Assembly: GCA_947475245.1 (NCBI GenBank)
Contig: CANJLW010000001.1
Coordinates: forward strand, 348,025-412,024
Length of the DNA: 64,000 bases
Direction: 5' to 3'
From: Acetobacteraceae bacterium
GTDB taxonomy: Bacteria; Pseudomonadota; Alphaproteobacteria; Acetobacterales; Acetobacteraceae
The notes under the pieces: model-generated
What the model saw: only the letters and a program-made list of their open reading frames with translations
Told to the model about the DNA's origin: nothing
Database searches by the model: none
Part shown: piece by piece, positions 44,530 through 53,825 of the stretch
Numbering within the stretch: position 1 is the stretch's first letter
How the letters are laid out: the number at the start of each line of letters is the position of its first letter
Program-made: the position numbers and the translations under genes

Positions 44530-45936
44530 ATGTCAGCCAGTCTCACCTCACTCGCCTATTTGGTCGCCGCCGTCCTGTTCATCCTGGCGCTGCGCGGCCT
44601 GTCCAGCCCGGTTACATCGCGCCTGGGCAATCGCTACGGCATGATCGGCATGGCGGTCGCCGTCGGCGCCACCCTGCTGCATCACGGCATGGGAGGCTGG
44701 GGCTACCTGTTAATTCTGTTCGGCATCCTGATCGGCGGCGGTCTCGGCACCGCCGTGGCGCTGAAGATCCAGATGACCGCGCTGCCGCAGCTTGTCGCGG
44801 CGTTCCACTCCCTGGTCGGTCTGGCCGCCGTGTTCGTTGCCGCGGCCGCGCTGAACGCGCCGGAAGCCTTCGGGATCGGCACCCCCGGACATATCCACGC
44901 CCAAAGCCTGATCGAGATGTCGCTCGGCCTTGCGATCGGCGCCATCACGTTCTCCGGCTCGCTGATTGCGTTCGCGAAGTTGCAGGCGCTGATGAAGGGG
45001 TCGCCCATCCTGTTTCCGGGACAGCATAAGCTGAACCTGGGGCTGGGCATTCTGCTTGTCCTGCTGGTGGTCGGATTCTGCTTTTCCGGCGGCAGCCAGA
45101 TCCTGTTCTGGATCATCGCCGTGCTTGCGCTGGTCTTGGGCTTCCTGATCATCATCCCCATCGGCGGGGCGGATATGCCGGTCGTCGTGTCCATGCTGAA
45201 CAGCTATTCCGGATGGGCGGCGGCGGGCATCGGCTTTACCATTCAGAATCTGGCGCTGATCATCACGGGATCGCTGGTCGGCGCGTCCGGCGCGATCCTG
45301 TCCTATATCATGTGCAAAGGCATGAACCGCAGCATCTTCAACGTGCTGTTGGGCGGCTTCGGCACCGATACCGGCGTTGCCGGTCCGGCCGGAGCGGGCG
45401 GCGATCGCACGGTGAAAAGCGGTAATGCCGACGATGCCGCTTTCATCATGAAGAACGCCTCCAAGGTCATCATCGTGCCGGGCTACGGCATGGCGGTCGC
45501 CCAGGCGCAGCACGCGCTGCGGGAGATGGCCGATACCCTGAAGAAAGAGGGTGTCACGGTGAAATACGCGATCCATCCCGTCGCCGGTCGTATGCCCGGA
45601 CACATGAACGTGCTGCTGGCCGAGGCCAATGTGCCCTATGACGAAGTGTTCGAGTTGGAGGAGATCAACAACGAATTCTCCACCGCCGACGTCGTCTATG
45701 TCATCGGTGCCAACGACGTGACCAATCCGGCCGCCAAAACCGACAAAACCTCGGCCATTTACGGCATGCCGATCCTGGACGTGGAAAAGGCCGCCACGGT
45801 GCTGTTCGTGAAGCGGTCGATGGCATCGGGTTATGCCGGTGTCGACAACGAATTGTTCTTCCGCCCGAACACGATGATGCTGTTCGGCGATGCGAAGAAG
45901 ATGACGGAAGAGATCGTGCAGGCGCTGGGTCACTAG
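44530..45936 (+). CDS. pntB: NAD(P) transhydrogenase subunit beta (PntB)
   Basis: A 468-residue protein with about nine membrane helices in residues 1-260 and a C-terminal NADP(H) domain III. Domain III has GYGMAVAQAQHALREM, IHPVAGRMPGHMNVLLAEANV and the late FVKRSM. It closes the pnt operon. The 218 bases that follow contain no gene and no convincing terminator. Confidence 0.96.
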   Translation: MSASLTSLAYLVAAVLFILALRGLSSPVTSRLGNRYGMIGMAVAVGATLLHHGMGGWGYLLILFGILIGGGLGTAVALKIQMTALPQLVAAFHSLVGLAAVFVAAAALNAPEAFGIGTPGHIHAQSLIEMSLGLAIGAITFSGSLIAFAKLQALMKGSPILFPGQHKLNLGLGILLVLLVVGFCFSGGSQILFWIIAVLALVLGFLIIIPIGGADMPVVVSMLNSYSGWAAAGIGFTIQNLALIITGSLVGASGAILSYIMCKGMNRSIFNVLLGGFGTDTGVAGPAGAGGDRTVKSGNADDAAFIMKNASKVIIVPGYGMAVAQAQHALREMADTLKKEGVTVKYAIHPVAGRMPGHMNVLLAEANVPYDEVFELEEINNEFSTADVVYVIGANDVTNPAAKTDKTSAIYGMPILDVEKAATVLFVKRSMASGYAGVDNELFFRPNTMMLFGDAKKMTEEIVQALGH

Positions 45937-46154
45937 GCCCAGGGCTTTTCCGCTGACAGGGCGTGTAGAAGTGTTGGCATGGGGGGCTGCCGGCGCAACC
46001 GAAGGGGCTGGATGCCACAGCCCTCGGTATGCCGGACGCTCTCGATATCGTTCAGATCTGAGGTTGAGCCGGCGGCGCCCTGCAGGACGAAACTCGGTGT
46101 GCTTGTACCGCGATTTCTAACGCAGGCGGGCGAAGCCGGTTGTAACGGGCAAGG

Positions 46155-46745
46155 TTAACCCAGCGGCGCAGAGCGGCCCGTTACTCCCGCACCGCGACGA
46201 CGCGTCGCGCGCAGCCCCAACATACCGACGGTCAACAATCCCAGCGTAGTCGGCTCCGGGATTTGAAGCGTCAGCTCAAACGTGCCGGCGAAGCCGAGGG
46301 CAAGCCCACCCATGTACAGATCGATCGAGGAGGACGTGAAACTGATCCGGCTGCCGTCCAAGCCCGCGATGTTGGTGGACAGCGTATAGCCGCCGATCGG
46401 CCCGTCGCCATCCAGGGTTTGGAAGCTGAACCCGTTCACCGGCTGCGGATTGAACCCGCCGGGCAATCCCGTGGAGGTAAACGTGTAGGTAATCGTGCTC
46501 GCCCCAAAGTCCACGGACTGGTTGGGGGCCGACAGCATGAAGCAGACATTGGCATTGCCTGAACCGCCGCCGGTGCACTGTGCCTCGATCCCCGCGCCCG
46601 CCGTGAACACGTCGGTCGTGCTGGTTGGCCCGACATAGCCGGGGTAGTCGAAATTATAGACCAGCGTCACCTGTGTGCCGATCAGGTTCGCCTGGGCGGC
46701 GGTGGCGGTCAGGATCAGCGTTGTGGCAAGCAACAGGCGACGCAT
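46155..46745 (-). CDS. PEP-CTERM sorting-domain exported protein
   Basis: A 196-residue exported protein: signal peptide at residues 1-19 (LLLATTLILTATAAQA), a Gly/Thr-rich beta body and the C-terminal sorting signal IPEPTTLGLLTVGMLGL followed by RATRRRG. An extra ~10 residues after the basic cluster is slightly longer than usual. It starts six bases after the cobT stop in the same direction, with AGGAT at the end of cobT as its ribosome site, so it may share the cobST transcript although its function looks unrelated. It is the second PEP-CTERM protein in the window. Confidence 0.83.
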   Translation of the reverse strand: MRRLLLATTLILTATAAQANLIGTQVTLVYNFDYPGYVGPTSTTDVFTAGAGIEAQCTGGGSGNANVCFMLSAPNQSVDFGASTITYTFTSTGLPGGFNPQPVNGFSFQTLDGDGPIGGYTLSTNIAGLDGSRISFTSSSIDLYMGGLALGFAGTFELTLQIPEPTTLGLLTVGMLGLRATRRRGAGVTGRSAPLG

Positions 46746-46751
46746 GGTCCG

Positions 46752-48632
46752 TTATCCTACGATGGCCGAACGTTCCGCCGCAGCGCGCTCCCACGATCCC
46801 GTGGACCCTTCGTCGAACAGTTCGGTCAGCTTCTTCATCATGGTACCGCCGAGTTCCTCGGCGTCCACGATCGTCACGGCGCGATGGTAATAGCGGGTCA
46901 CGTCGTGACCGATGCCGATGGCGATCAGTTCGACCTGGCCGCGCTGTTCGATATCGCGAATGACCTCTCGCAGGTGCTTTTCCAGGTAGTTGCCGGGGTT
47001 CACCGACAGCGTTGAATCGTCGACCGGCGCACCGTCGGAAATCACCATCAGGATGCGGCGATGTTCGGGCCGGACGAGCAGGCGGCGATAGGCCCAGAGC
47101 AGCGCTTCGCCGTCGATGTTTTCCTTGAGCAGGCCTTCGCGCAGCATCAGGCCGAGGTTCTTGCGCGCGCGCCGCCACGGCGAATCGGCCGCCTTGTAGA
47201 TGATATGGCGCAGGTCGTTCAGGCGGCCGGGGTTGCGGGCCTTGCCTTCCTGTACCCATTTTTCGCGGCTTTGGCCGCCTTTCCAGGCGCGCGTGGTGAA
47301 GCCCAACACCTCCACCTTGACGGCGCAGCGTTCGAGCGTGCGGGCCAGGATGTCACCGCACATCGCGGCGACGGTGATCGGGCGACCGCGCATGGAGCCG
47401 GAGTTGTCGATCAGCAGCGTCACGACGGTGTCGCGGAATTCCATATCCAGTTCGCGCTTGAAGGACAGCGCAAGCAGCGGATTGGTCACGACGCGGGCGA
47501 GGCGACCGGCATCGAGGATGCCTTCGTCGAGGTCGAATTCCCAGGCGCGGGTTTGCTGCGCCAGCAGCTTGCGTTGCAGGCGGTTGGCGAGTTTGGAGAT
47601 CACGCCCTGCAGGTGCTGCAACTGTTGATCGAGTTGCTGCCGCAGGCGGGAGAGTTCGTCGGCGTCGCACAGGTCTTCCGCGTCGACTTCTTCGTCGTAC
47701 AGCCTTGTATAGGCGCGATAGACGGCGTCGCTGTCGGGGTTGGGGCGTTCGCGGCGGGGTTGCGGTCCGCCCGGGCGATCGTCGCCTTCGGCGACCGCGG
47801 CTTCATCCTCGGAGTCCGACCCGTCGTCGTCGGCGGCTTCGCCTTCCATTTCCTCGGGCTGGGCGCCGAGCATGGATTCGGATTCGGAGTCGGATTGGCC
47901 TTCGCCGTCGTCGGAATTGTCTTGCTGGCCGGATTGTTCGCCGCCGTCGTCGCCGTCTTCGGAGCTGTCGTCGGCTTCGGATTCGACTTCGGCTTCGGCG
48001 AGGTCGAGTGCCGCGAGGAGCTTACGCGCGGCGCGGGCGAAGGCGGTTTGATCCTCGCGGGCGGAGGTCATTTCCTCCAGCGCCAGATCGGCGGAGTCGC
48101 CCAGCGTGTCGCGCCACATATTCAGGATTCGTTGGGCGGGTTCGGGCGCGGGCTCGCCGGAGAGGCGTTCACGCGCGAGCAGGGCGAGCGCCTTGTCGAT
48201 CGGCAACTGATCCTTGCGGGTCATGCGATCGTAGCCTTCGGACTCGCATTCCTCGGTCAGTTTGGCGCGCAGGTTGGCGTTGACGCCGTTCATAAACTGG
48301 GCGCCGACGACTTCGACGCGCACTTGTTCGAGCGCGTCGTAGGCGTCTTTCGCTTCACGGCGGGCCGGCATGCGTTGCGCGTGCACGGCGTCGTCGTGGT
48401 GGCGGATGCGCAGCGCGATGGCGTCGGACGCGCCGCGCAGACGAGCCATTTCGGCCGGCGGCAGGGCGCGGGTGGGAAGCGGGAGTCGGGCACGCTTGCC
48501 GGACACGCCGGATGGGCCAGGTTGGAAAGCCACCTGGACATCCGGCTGTTCGGCGATCGCGCGCAACACGCCCGCGGTGGCGCGCTTGAACTCTTCCGCG
48601 CGCGTGTTGTCCTTGTTCGCCGTGCCGCTCAT
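46752..48632 (-). CDS. cobT: Aerobic cobaltochelatase subunit CobT
   Basis: A 626-residue subunit of the CobNST complex that inserts cobalt into hydrogenobyrinic acid a,c-diamide. An N-terminal helical part is followed by a long acidic, Ser/Asp/Glu-rich linker (about residues 215-295) and a C-terminal von Willebrand A domain. The MIDAS metal site DNSGSM begins at Asp409. It follows cobS by 32 bases. CobN and other cobalamin genes are not in the window. Confidence 0.96.
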   Translation of the reverse strand: MSGTANKDNTRAEEFKRATAGVLRAIAEQPDVQVAFQPGPSGVSGKRARLPLPTRALPPAEMARLRGASDAIALRIRHHDDAVHAQRMPARREAKDAYDALEQVRVEVVGAQFMNGVNANLRAKLTEECESEGYDRMTRKDQLPIDKALALLARERLSGEPAPEPAQRILNMWRDTLGDSADLALEEMTSAREDQTAFARAARKLLAALDLAEAEVESEADDSSEDGDDGGEQSGQQDNSDDGEGQSDSESESMLGAQPEEMEGEAADDDGSDSEDEAAVAEGDDRPGGPQPRRERPNPDSDAVYRAYTRLYDEEVDAEDLCDADELSRLRQQLDQQLQHLQGVISKLANRLQRKLLAQQTRAWEFDLDEGILDAGRLARVVTNPLLALSFKRELDMEFRDTVVTLLIDNSGSMRGRPITVAAMCGDILARTLERCAVKVEVLGFTTRAWKGGQSREKWVQEGKARNPGRLNDLRHIIYKAADSPWRRARKNLGLMLREGLLKENIDGEALLWAYRRLLVRPEHRRILMVISDGAPVDDSTLSVNPGNYLEKHLREVIRDIEQRGQVELIAIGIGHDVTRYYHRAVTIVDAEELGGTMMKKLTELFDEGSTGSWERAAAERSAIVG

Positions 48633-48664
48633 CCGTCGCCCCCGCTACCGCTGACTGTCGTGTG

Positions 48665-49669
48665 TTACCCGAATTTCCGGTTGGTGAAGCCGCCGGTCGG
48701 GATGTCTTCGTTGAAGCAGCGTTGGTAGTACTCGGCCACGGTGGTGCGTTCGGCTTCGTCGCACTTGTTCAGGAAGGTCACGCGGAACGCGAAGCCGACA
48801 TCGCCGAAGATGCGGGCGTTTTCGGCCCAGGTGATGACGGTGCGCGGTGACATGACGGTGGAGATATCGCCGTTGATGAAGCCGGCGCGGGTCAGGTCGG
48901 CGAGAGCGACCATGGATTCGACGCGCTTTTTGGTTGCCGGGTCCTTGGCGACATCGACGTTCATCTTGGAGAGCACGATGCCGGTTTCCATGGCGTGCGG
49001 CAGGTAGTTCAGGGTGGCGACGATGTTCCAGCGGTCCATCTGGCCCTGATTGATCTGCTGCGTGCCGTGATACAGGCCGGTCGTGTCACCCAGGCCCACC
49101 GTGTTGGCGGTGGAGAAGAGCCGGAACGACGCATGCGGGCGGATGACGCGGTTCTGATCGAGCAGGGTCAGCTTGCCTTCGACTTCGAGCACGCGCTGGA
49201 TCACGAACATCACGTCCGGGCGGCCGGCGTCGTATTCGTCGAACACGAGGGCGCAAGAGTGTTGCAGCGCCCAGGGCAGGATGCCTTCGCGGAATTCGGT
49301 GATCTGCTTGCCGTCCTTCAGGACGATGGCGTCCTTACCGATCAGATCGATACGGCTGATGTGGCTGTCGAGGTTGACGCGGATGCAGGGCCAGTTGAGG
49401 CGCGAGGCGACCTGTTCGATGTGGGTCGACTTACCGGTGCCGTGATAGCCCTGGATCATCACGCGGCGATTGTAGGCGAAGCCGGCCAGGATCGCGAGCG
49501 TGGTTTCCCGATCAAACTTGTACGACGAGTCATGATCCGGCACGTGTTCGGTGCGGATGGAAAAGGCGGGAACTTCCATGTCGACGTCGATGCCGAAGAC
49601 GTCACGGACCGACACTTTGGTATCCGGCAGATTGATATCGGACGTCGGGCGAGGGCTAACCGTGTTCAT
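48665..49669 (-). CDS. cobS: Aerobic cobaltochelatase subunit CobS
   Basis: A 334-residue AAA+ ATPase of the MoxR-like group. Walker A is GYHGTGKST (residues 74-82) and Walker B lies in [12 protein letters not shown]. It forms a hexamer that, with CobT, drives CobN. It is the first gene of cobS-cobT and lies 90 bases downstream of the J-domain gene in the same direction, the conserved alphaproteobacterial bolA/dnaJ-like/cobS/cobT neighbourhood. Confidence 0.96.
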   Translation of the reverse strand: MNTVSPRPTSDINLPDTKVSVRDVFGIDVDMEVPAFSIRTEHVPDHDSSYKFDRETTLAILAGFAYNRRVMIQGYHGTGKSTHIEQVASRLNWPCIRVNLDSHISRIDLIGKDAIVLKDGKQITEFREGILPWALQHSCALVFDEYDAGRPDVMFVIQRVLEVEGKLTLLDQNRVIRPHASFRLFSTANTVGLGDTTGLYHGTQQINQGQMDRWNIVATLNYLPHAMETGIVLSKMNVDVAKDPATKKRVESMVALADLTRAGFINGDISTVMSPRTVITWAENARIFGDVGFAFRVTFLNKCDEAERTTVAEYYQRCFNEDIPTGGFTNRKFG

Positions 49670-49759
49670 AGACCAGCGTTTCCTGTTGCAATTCTCGAAA
49701 AGTCTACCCTCCGCGGCGCGGCGCGCAAGGGCGTGGATGAAAGATAGGTCCGCTTTGCG

Positions 49760-50350
49760 TCACCCGGCTTGGGCGAGGCGGGGTTCGGCCGTCAACCGCG
49801 TTCGCAGCGCGGCATAGGCCAGATTGATCGTCTTCAGCATCTCTTCCGCCGAACGGCTGCCGCCATTGGCATCGGGATGGTGCTTTTTCGCAAGCTCCTT
49901 GTACCGCGTCTTGACCACGTCGAGCGTCGTTGGCCAGGCGATGCCCAGAGTCGCCAGCGGTTCCTTGAGGTCCGCGGGCGGCTGGTTGGCGGTGCGTGGC
50001 CGTGACCGATCGACGCGCGCGGCGGCGAGGATGCGCAAGGGATCGCGGAGGTTGTCTTCGTCCCATGCGGAGGCGCCGAGACTGCCGAGCGGCCAGGAGG
50101 GGCGTTGCCAGGCGGTGTCGGCGCGGAGGTGATTTTCCATCTCCGCCGGGCTCATGCCTTTGTAGAAGTCCCACGAGCCGTTGTAGGCGCGCACATGCTC
50201 CAGGCAGAACCACCAATATTCATTGAGGTTGGTGCGGGATTTGGGGGCACGGAATTCTCCGGCCGCTCCACATGCGGGCATGTCGCAGCACCGGCCCGGG
50301 GCGGCCGGGTCGGGCGCGTAGGCCCGGGCTCGCTGGGGACGTCGCGTCAT
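49760..50350 (-). CDS. J-domain protein with a C-terminal DnaJ domain
   Basis: A 196-residue co-chaperone-like protein. The N-terminal half contains a conserved CDMPACGAAGEFRAPKSR segment and the EYWWFCLEHVRAYNGSWDFYKGM block. The J domain is at the C-terminus (residues 134-190), with the essential HPD in KKHHPDANGG. This reversed layout is typical of the J protein found beside bolA in alphaproteobacteria. It would stimulate an Hsp70, but the client is unknown. It is divergent from bolA. Confidence 0.9.
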   Translation of the reverse strand: MTRRPQRARAYAPDPAAPGRCCDMPACGAAGEFRAPKSRTNLNEYWWFCLEHVRAYNGSWDFYKGMSPAEMENHLRADTAWQRPSWPLGSLGASAWDEDNLRDPLRILAAARVDRSRPRTANQPPADLKEPLATLGIAWPTTLDVVKTRYKELAKKHHPDANGGSRSAEEMLKTINLAYAALRTRLTAEPRLAQAG

Positions 50351-50420
50351 CCGGTTGTTATGCTGGCCCTTCGCCCCGTTGGCAACATCCGTGGTTGGCT
50401 TTTACGCGTCATTATCCGAT

Positions 50421-50720
50421 ATGGGGGCCATGCAAACGCGCGCCCAACGGATAGAGCAGATATTGACCCGCGCATTCGCGCCGTCCCTGATGCAGGTGAC
50501 GGACGACAGCGCCCAGCACGCCGGGCATTCCGGCGCCCGCGACGGCGGGCAAACGCATTACAGCGTGCTGATCGTGGCGGAGGCTTTTCGCGGTCAATCG
50601 CGCGTGCTGCGCGCCCGGGCCGTGCATGCGGCGCTGGCCGAGGAGTTTGGCCCGGCGGAGGGTGGCGGGATGCATGCGTTGTCGCTGACGCTTAGGACGC
50701 CGGAAGAATACGGCGGTTAG
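50421..50720 (+). CDS. bolA: BolA family protein
   Basis: A 99-residue BolA-like protein. RAQRIEQILTRAFAPSLMQVTDDSAQH at the N-terminus, HYSVLIVAEAFRGQSRVLRARAVHAAL with the conserved invariant-histidine region, and EFGPAEGGGMHALSLTLRTPEEY are the usual blocks. BolA proteins work with monothiol glutaredoxins in Fe-S and iron handling. Start ATG 50421 or 50430 cannot be separated by ribosome site. Its 3' end overlaps the convergent YeeE/YedE gene by four bases. Confidence 0.92.
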   Translation: MGAMQTRAQRIEQILTRAFAPSLMQVTDDSAQHAGHSGARDGGQTHYSVLIVAEAFRGQSRVLRARAVHAALAEEFGPAEGGGMHALSLTLRTPEEYGG

Positions 50721-51823
50721 GGCGCTGCTCGGGTCGACAAGCCTACCAATGGCCGAAGTCTGACGCCCAGCCAGCAGCCGGGCAGCACGGCAAAGCACCA
50801 GACGAATCCATGCAGGCTGCCGGAGGCCATGCCGCCGATCATCGCGCCGATGTTGCAGCCGGAGGACAGGCGCGCGCCGATTCCCATAACAATTCCGCCG
50901 ATCGCGGCGCCGATCAGGCCGCGCAAGCTGGGCCAGGGGTGGTGGTGCGAGCGGCCTGGCAAGGCCGATGCCAGGATCGCGCCGCTGAGCAGCCCGATAT
51001 CCATCAACGATGGGACCGCGAAAAAGGGTGTCGCCGCCAGATCGGCGGCGGGGCCGTCCCAGCGCCAGAAACGTGCGGCGGTAAGGTCGATGCCGACAGC
51101 GCTTATTGCGCGCGCGCCCCAGAGGGTCAGACCCCAGGTGATGCCCCAGGGCTGACGAGCGACGAGGAACAAGGCGGCGGCGAGAAGGCCGACGAGCAAC
51201 GCCGGTCGCAGGTTCGGCGGGCGGCGGCCTCGCAGCAGGAGTGTCCCCAGGGCCAGGATGGCCACCCAGGTGGCCAACAGTCCCGCCACGGGGCCGAGAT
51301 GCTCCCCCAGGGCGAATGACGGCAGGGAAGGCAGGTCGAGCGCGGCGGGCAGGAGCAGGCTGCCAAGGACTCCGCCGAGACAAAAGCAGGGCAGGGCGAT
51401 CCACATACGTCGCGATCCGTCACCCGCCGAACACAGGGTGCCGGAGCCGCAGCCGTTGGCGAGTTGCATGCCGATGCCGAACAGGGCCGCTCCGCCGATC
51501 AGCGGGAGGCCGATCGGGGCCTGAAACAGGGTGTAGTCGGGATCCAGGGCGCAGATCGGCACGATGGCGGTGGCTGCGACGGCGGCGATGGGCAGCAGTC
51601 CGGCCAGTCGGGTGCCGTCGCCGGTTTCGATCAGGTCGCGGAAGGCCGTCGTGAAGCTGATGGAACGGGCGACAAAGATGCCGCCGATGGCGGCGGCGAT
51701 GAGCAGAATCAGGATCGGGCGCAGCGCGCCGGCGGCGAGATGCCGCGTGGCGGCAAGAAGGAGAAGCGCCAGCGCGCCGACGATCGGCGAGGCATTCGAT
51801 ATCCGAGAAATTCTGAAAATCAT
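50717..51823 (-). CDS. YeeE/YedE-family sulfur-compound transporter
   Basis: A 368-residue inner-membrane protein with about nine to ten helices. It carries the YeeE/YedE (TsuA-like) cysteine motifs GCGSGTLCSAG (Cys125, Cys131) and a second SSGCNIGAM near the C-terminus; in TsuA such cysteines relay thiosulfate. Both halves of the pseudo-repeat (GAALFGIGMQLANGCG and GGIVMGIGARLSSGCN) are present in one chain. It is divergent from an Lrp/AsnC regulator, which is likely to control it. The ribosome site is weak. Confidence 0.9.
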   Translation of the reverse strand: MIFRISRISNASPIVGALALLLLAATRHLAAGALRPILILLIAAAIGGIFVARSISFTTAFRDLIETGDGTRLAGLLPIAAVAATAIVPICALDPDYTLFQAPIGLPLIGGAALFGIGMQLANGCGSGTLCSAGDGSRRMWIALPCFCLGGVLGSLLLPAALDLPSLPSFALGEHLGPVAGLLATWVAILALGTLLLRGRRPPNLRPALLVGLLAAALFLVARQPWGITWGLTLWGARAISAVGIDLTAARFWRWDGPAADLAATPFFAVPSLMDIGLLSGAILASALPGRSHHHPWPSLRGLIGAAIGGIVMGIGARLSSGCNIGAMIGGMASGSLHGFVWCFAVLPGCWLGVRLRPLVGLSTRAAP

Positions 51824-51841
51824 GGTATTTTATTCTCTTTG

Positions 51842-51877
51842 ATATCGATATACTCGACACTGGGAGTAAGAACTCCC
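51842..51877. promoter_or_regulatory. Paired palindromes between YeeE/YedE and the Lrp/AsnC regulator
   Basis: Two palindromes lie between the divergent starts: ATATCGATAT at 51842-51851 and GGGAGT-AAGA-ACTCCC at 51862-51877, both perfect. Spacing between their centres is about 23 bases. They are good candidates for operator sites of the adjacent AsnC-type regulator acting on both promoters. The surrounding bases are AT-rich compared with the coding DNA. Confidence 0.5.
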
Positions 51878-51911
51878 CTGAAGCCGCGATACCCAAGGGA
51901 AGGATGGCAGC

Positions 51912-52376
51912 ATGGCCGCCGACAAGGACCTCGACAAGCTGGACCGCGACATTCTGCGTCTGATTACGGCGGATGCCTCTCTGTCGCTGGCGGAAATCGC
52001 CGAACGGGTTGGGCTGACCTCGACGCCGTGTTGGAAGCGCATTCGGCGGATGGAGCAGGAAGGGATTATCCAGCGGCGCGTGGCGATCCTGGACGCCAAC
52101 AAGGTGGGGTTGCCGGTCTCGGTGTTCGTGGCGGTGGAAACGGCGGATCACTCCAGCGATTGGCTGGACCGCTTCGCGGCGGTGATCGCCCGCATGCCGG
52201 AAATCGTCGATGCCTGGCGGATGTCGGGGGATGTCGATTACCTCCTGCACGTGGTGGTGCCGGACATCGCATCGTATGACCAATTCTATCGCCGGTTGAT
52301 CGCGGCGGTGCCGCTGCGCAATGTCAGCAGCCGGTTCAGCATGGAGCGGATGAAGGCGGCTGCGCTGCCAATCTGA
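51912..52376 (+). CDS. Lrp/AsnC family transcriptional regulator
   Basis: A 154-residue regulator. The winged HTH lies at residues 8-55 (LDRDILRLITADASLSLAEIAERVGLTSTPCWKRIRRME), followed by the ligand-sensing RAM domain (residues 65-150, including SGDVDYLLHVVV). The HTH with STPCWKRI is typical of the AsnC/Lrp class that senses amino acids. Being divergent from a sulfur transporter, it may sense cysteine or another sulfur amino acid, which is inference from position only. An AAGGGAAGG site lies 15 bases upstream. Confidence 0.93.
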   Translation: MAADKDLDKLDRDILRLITADASLSLAEIAERVGLTSTPCWKRIRRMEQEGIIQRRVAILDANKVGLPVSVFVAVETADHSSDWLDRFAAVIARMPEIVDAWRMSGDVDYLLHVVVPDIASYDQFYRRLIAAVPLRNVSSRFSMERMKAAALPI

Positions 52377-52468
52377 CGAAAATTCCATGTTTGGTTGCGA
52401 GTGTGTGGATACGGCATTGTTTTTTCTGCCGAAAATAACCGATCGTTAAGGTCCTTATGGTCCTCTGA

Positions 52469-52481
52469 TGGCTCAGAGCCA
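52469..52481. promoter_or_regulatory. 13-bp palindrome upstream of the RHH gene
   Basis: TGGCTCAGAGCCA is a perfect palindrome with 6-bp arms around one base. It ends three bases before the AAGGGGG ribosome site of the RHH gene, so a protein bound there would block transcription or a transcript hairpin would affect the ribosome site. RHH proteins bind such short inverted repeats as dimers, so autoregulation is plausible. Confidence 0.4.
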
Positions 52482-52496
52482 TTGAAGGGGGCCGTC

Positions 52497-52802
52497 GTGT
52501 CGATCAGTCGTTTGATCAATCGCAACGTAGTCGCCGGGCGGGGTCGCACCAGCATGCGCCTCGAACCGGAATTGTGGGATGCACTGCTGGAGATTTGCGA
52601 GCGGGAGGGACACGACATGTCCACCCTGGTGCGGAAGGTGGAAGAAGCCGGCCACAGCGGCGGGCGGACCAGCGCGGTGCGGGTCTATATCCTGGATTAT
52701 TACCGCGCCGCAGCGAATGAGGCCGGGCACGGCGCGGCGGGGCACGGAAGTCTCGCGCGGTCGCGGCTGTCGATGTCGCACGCCGCGCGCAACGCGGCAT
52801 AG
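52497..52802 (+). CDS. Ribbon-helix-helix domain protein
   Basis: A 101-residue small DNA-binding-type protein. The RHH region starts at RTSMRLEPELWDALLEICEREGHDMSTLVRKVEEA, followed by GGRTSAVRVYILDYYRAAANE; this matches the RHH_4 family of alphaproteobacteria. The C-terminal 25 residues are Ala/His/Arg-rich and poorly ordered. The GTG start at 52497 follows AAGGGGG with six-base spacing; the longer frame starting upstream lacks family support. The target operator is unknown, but see the palindrome just upstream. Confidence 0.82.
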   Translation: MSISRLINRNVVAGRGRTSMRLEPELWDALLEICEREGHDMSTLVRKVEEAGHSGGRTSAVRVYILDYYRAAANEAGHGAAGHGSLARSRLSMSHAARNAA

Positions 52803-52825
52803 AAACCGTTCGGCTGGGGATCACG

Positions 52826-52844
52826 GCGACCGTTGGGGTCGCCC
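52826..52844 (+). terminator. Hairpin after the RHH gene
   Basis: A perfect 7-bp stem, GGCGACC (52826-52832) and GGTCGCC (52838-52844), with a five-base loop, 23 bases after the RHH stop and in the space before the convergent DUF2889 gene. It is followed by CCCC rather than a T-tract, so it is only terminator-like. Confidence 0.4.
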
Positions 52845-52910
52845 CCCATCGCCCGTCTCGGCCGCCGGTGGGTGGGACGGACGATGGGGTTTCGCGGAAA
52901 GTGGGCGGAT

Positions 52911-53558
52911 TCAGTCCGCCGCGGCGTCGGCCTTGGCGGTTGCCTGTGCGTCTGCGTCCGGGCCGAGATACAGATGCGGCCAGCGGCGCTTCACCAACGG
53001 GCCGTCGGCGCTGTAGGCCAGGCAGGTGTTCAGAATTTTGGGCGCGCCGCCCATTTTCTCGGTGATCTTGGCGTCGACCTTGTCGCTGCCGCGCGGTTCC
53101 GGATCGCCGGAGGCCTGCATTTCGCGTTTCACCCGCGATGGATTGATCGCCTGAAACGCCGTGGTCGCCATTTGCTGTAATAACTCGCGCAGATGGGTGC
53201 AGCCGACCGGCCCGCCGACCAGATGATTGGCGTCGCGCAGAAACCCGGCCTTGATGCGCAGGCCGACGAGGCGGGAGAAATTCGGCGCGGCGGTCGGGCA
53301 CATCACATAGGGTGTCTTGTCGCTCACGGCCTCGGCGGCGACGATTTCCATCGTGTCGTCGACGGTCAGGCGCATCCACATGTCGTGCACGGGCTCACCC
53401 GCTTCGATGAAGCCGCGATCGTAGTTGGTCTGGCCGAAGCTCTTCACGTCGGTCAGATGTGCCTCGATATCGTACAGCCCATCCTCGCGCCGATAGCCGT
53501 TGATCTCGATGGAACGCGTGTGCAGGGACTCGCGAGGGGCGGGCGCGCTCAGCGGCAT
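52911..53558 (-). CDS. DUF2889 family protein
   Basis: A 215-residue soluble protein with the DUF2889 pattern: HTRSIEINGYRREDGLYDIEAHLTD at the N-terminus, then GEPVHDMWMRLTVDD, then GPVGCTHLRELLQQMATTAFQA. The conserved His, Cys and Asp suggest a metal or small-molecule site, but the role is unknown. The C-terminal tail is Ala/Asp-rich. It is convergent with the RHH gene and divergent from hemA across 267 bases. Confidence 0.83.
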   Translation of the reverse strand: MPLSAPAPRESLHTRSIEINGYRREDGLYDIEAHLTDVKSFGQTNYDRGFIEAGEPVHDMWMRLTVDDTMEIVAAEAVSDKTPYVMCPTAAPNFSRLVGLRIKAGFLRDANHLVGGPVGCTHLRELLQQMATTAFQAINPSRVKREMQASGDPEPRGSDKVDAKITEKMGGAPKILNTCLAYSADGPLVKRRWPHLYLGPDADAQATAKADAAAD

Positions 53559-53825
53559 CGGGGACTCCTTGTGGTTCGCGCGCGTCTTTGGTGCGGCGCA
53601 GCATGATGGTTATGGCATCACCGGGCCACGATGCAATGGATTTTGCCGGATCGGCGGTTCGCGGCGGTGAGTCGAAGTCCGCTGGACATCGCCGATGCCT
53701 TGACGATTCATGGAAGTGGGACATACCGCTGCGCGACGCAGGGATGATTTCGGGATCGCGGAGCGTCATTGTAGAAGAGTGCCGCGAGACTTCGTCACCA
53801 TGGCCACGACAAGGGCGCCGATCGA

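Noticed and set aside
47061-48728. A 555-codon plus-strand frame opposite cobT with Gly/Phe/Val-rich sequence
   Set aside because: It is the complement of the acidic CobT linker; the repetitive composition is explained by GAC/GAG-type codons on the other strand.
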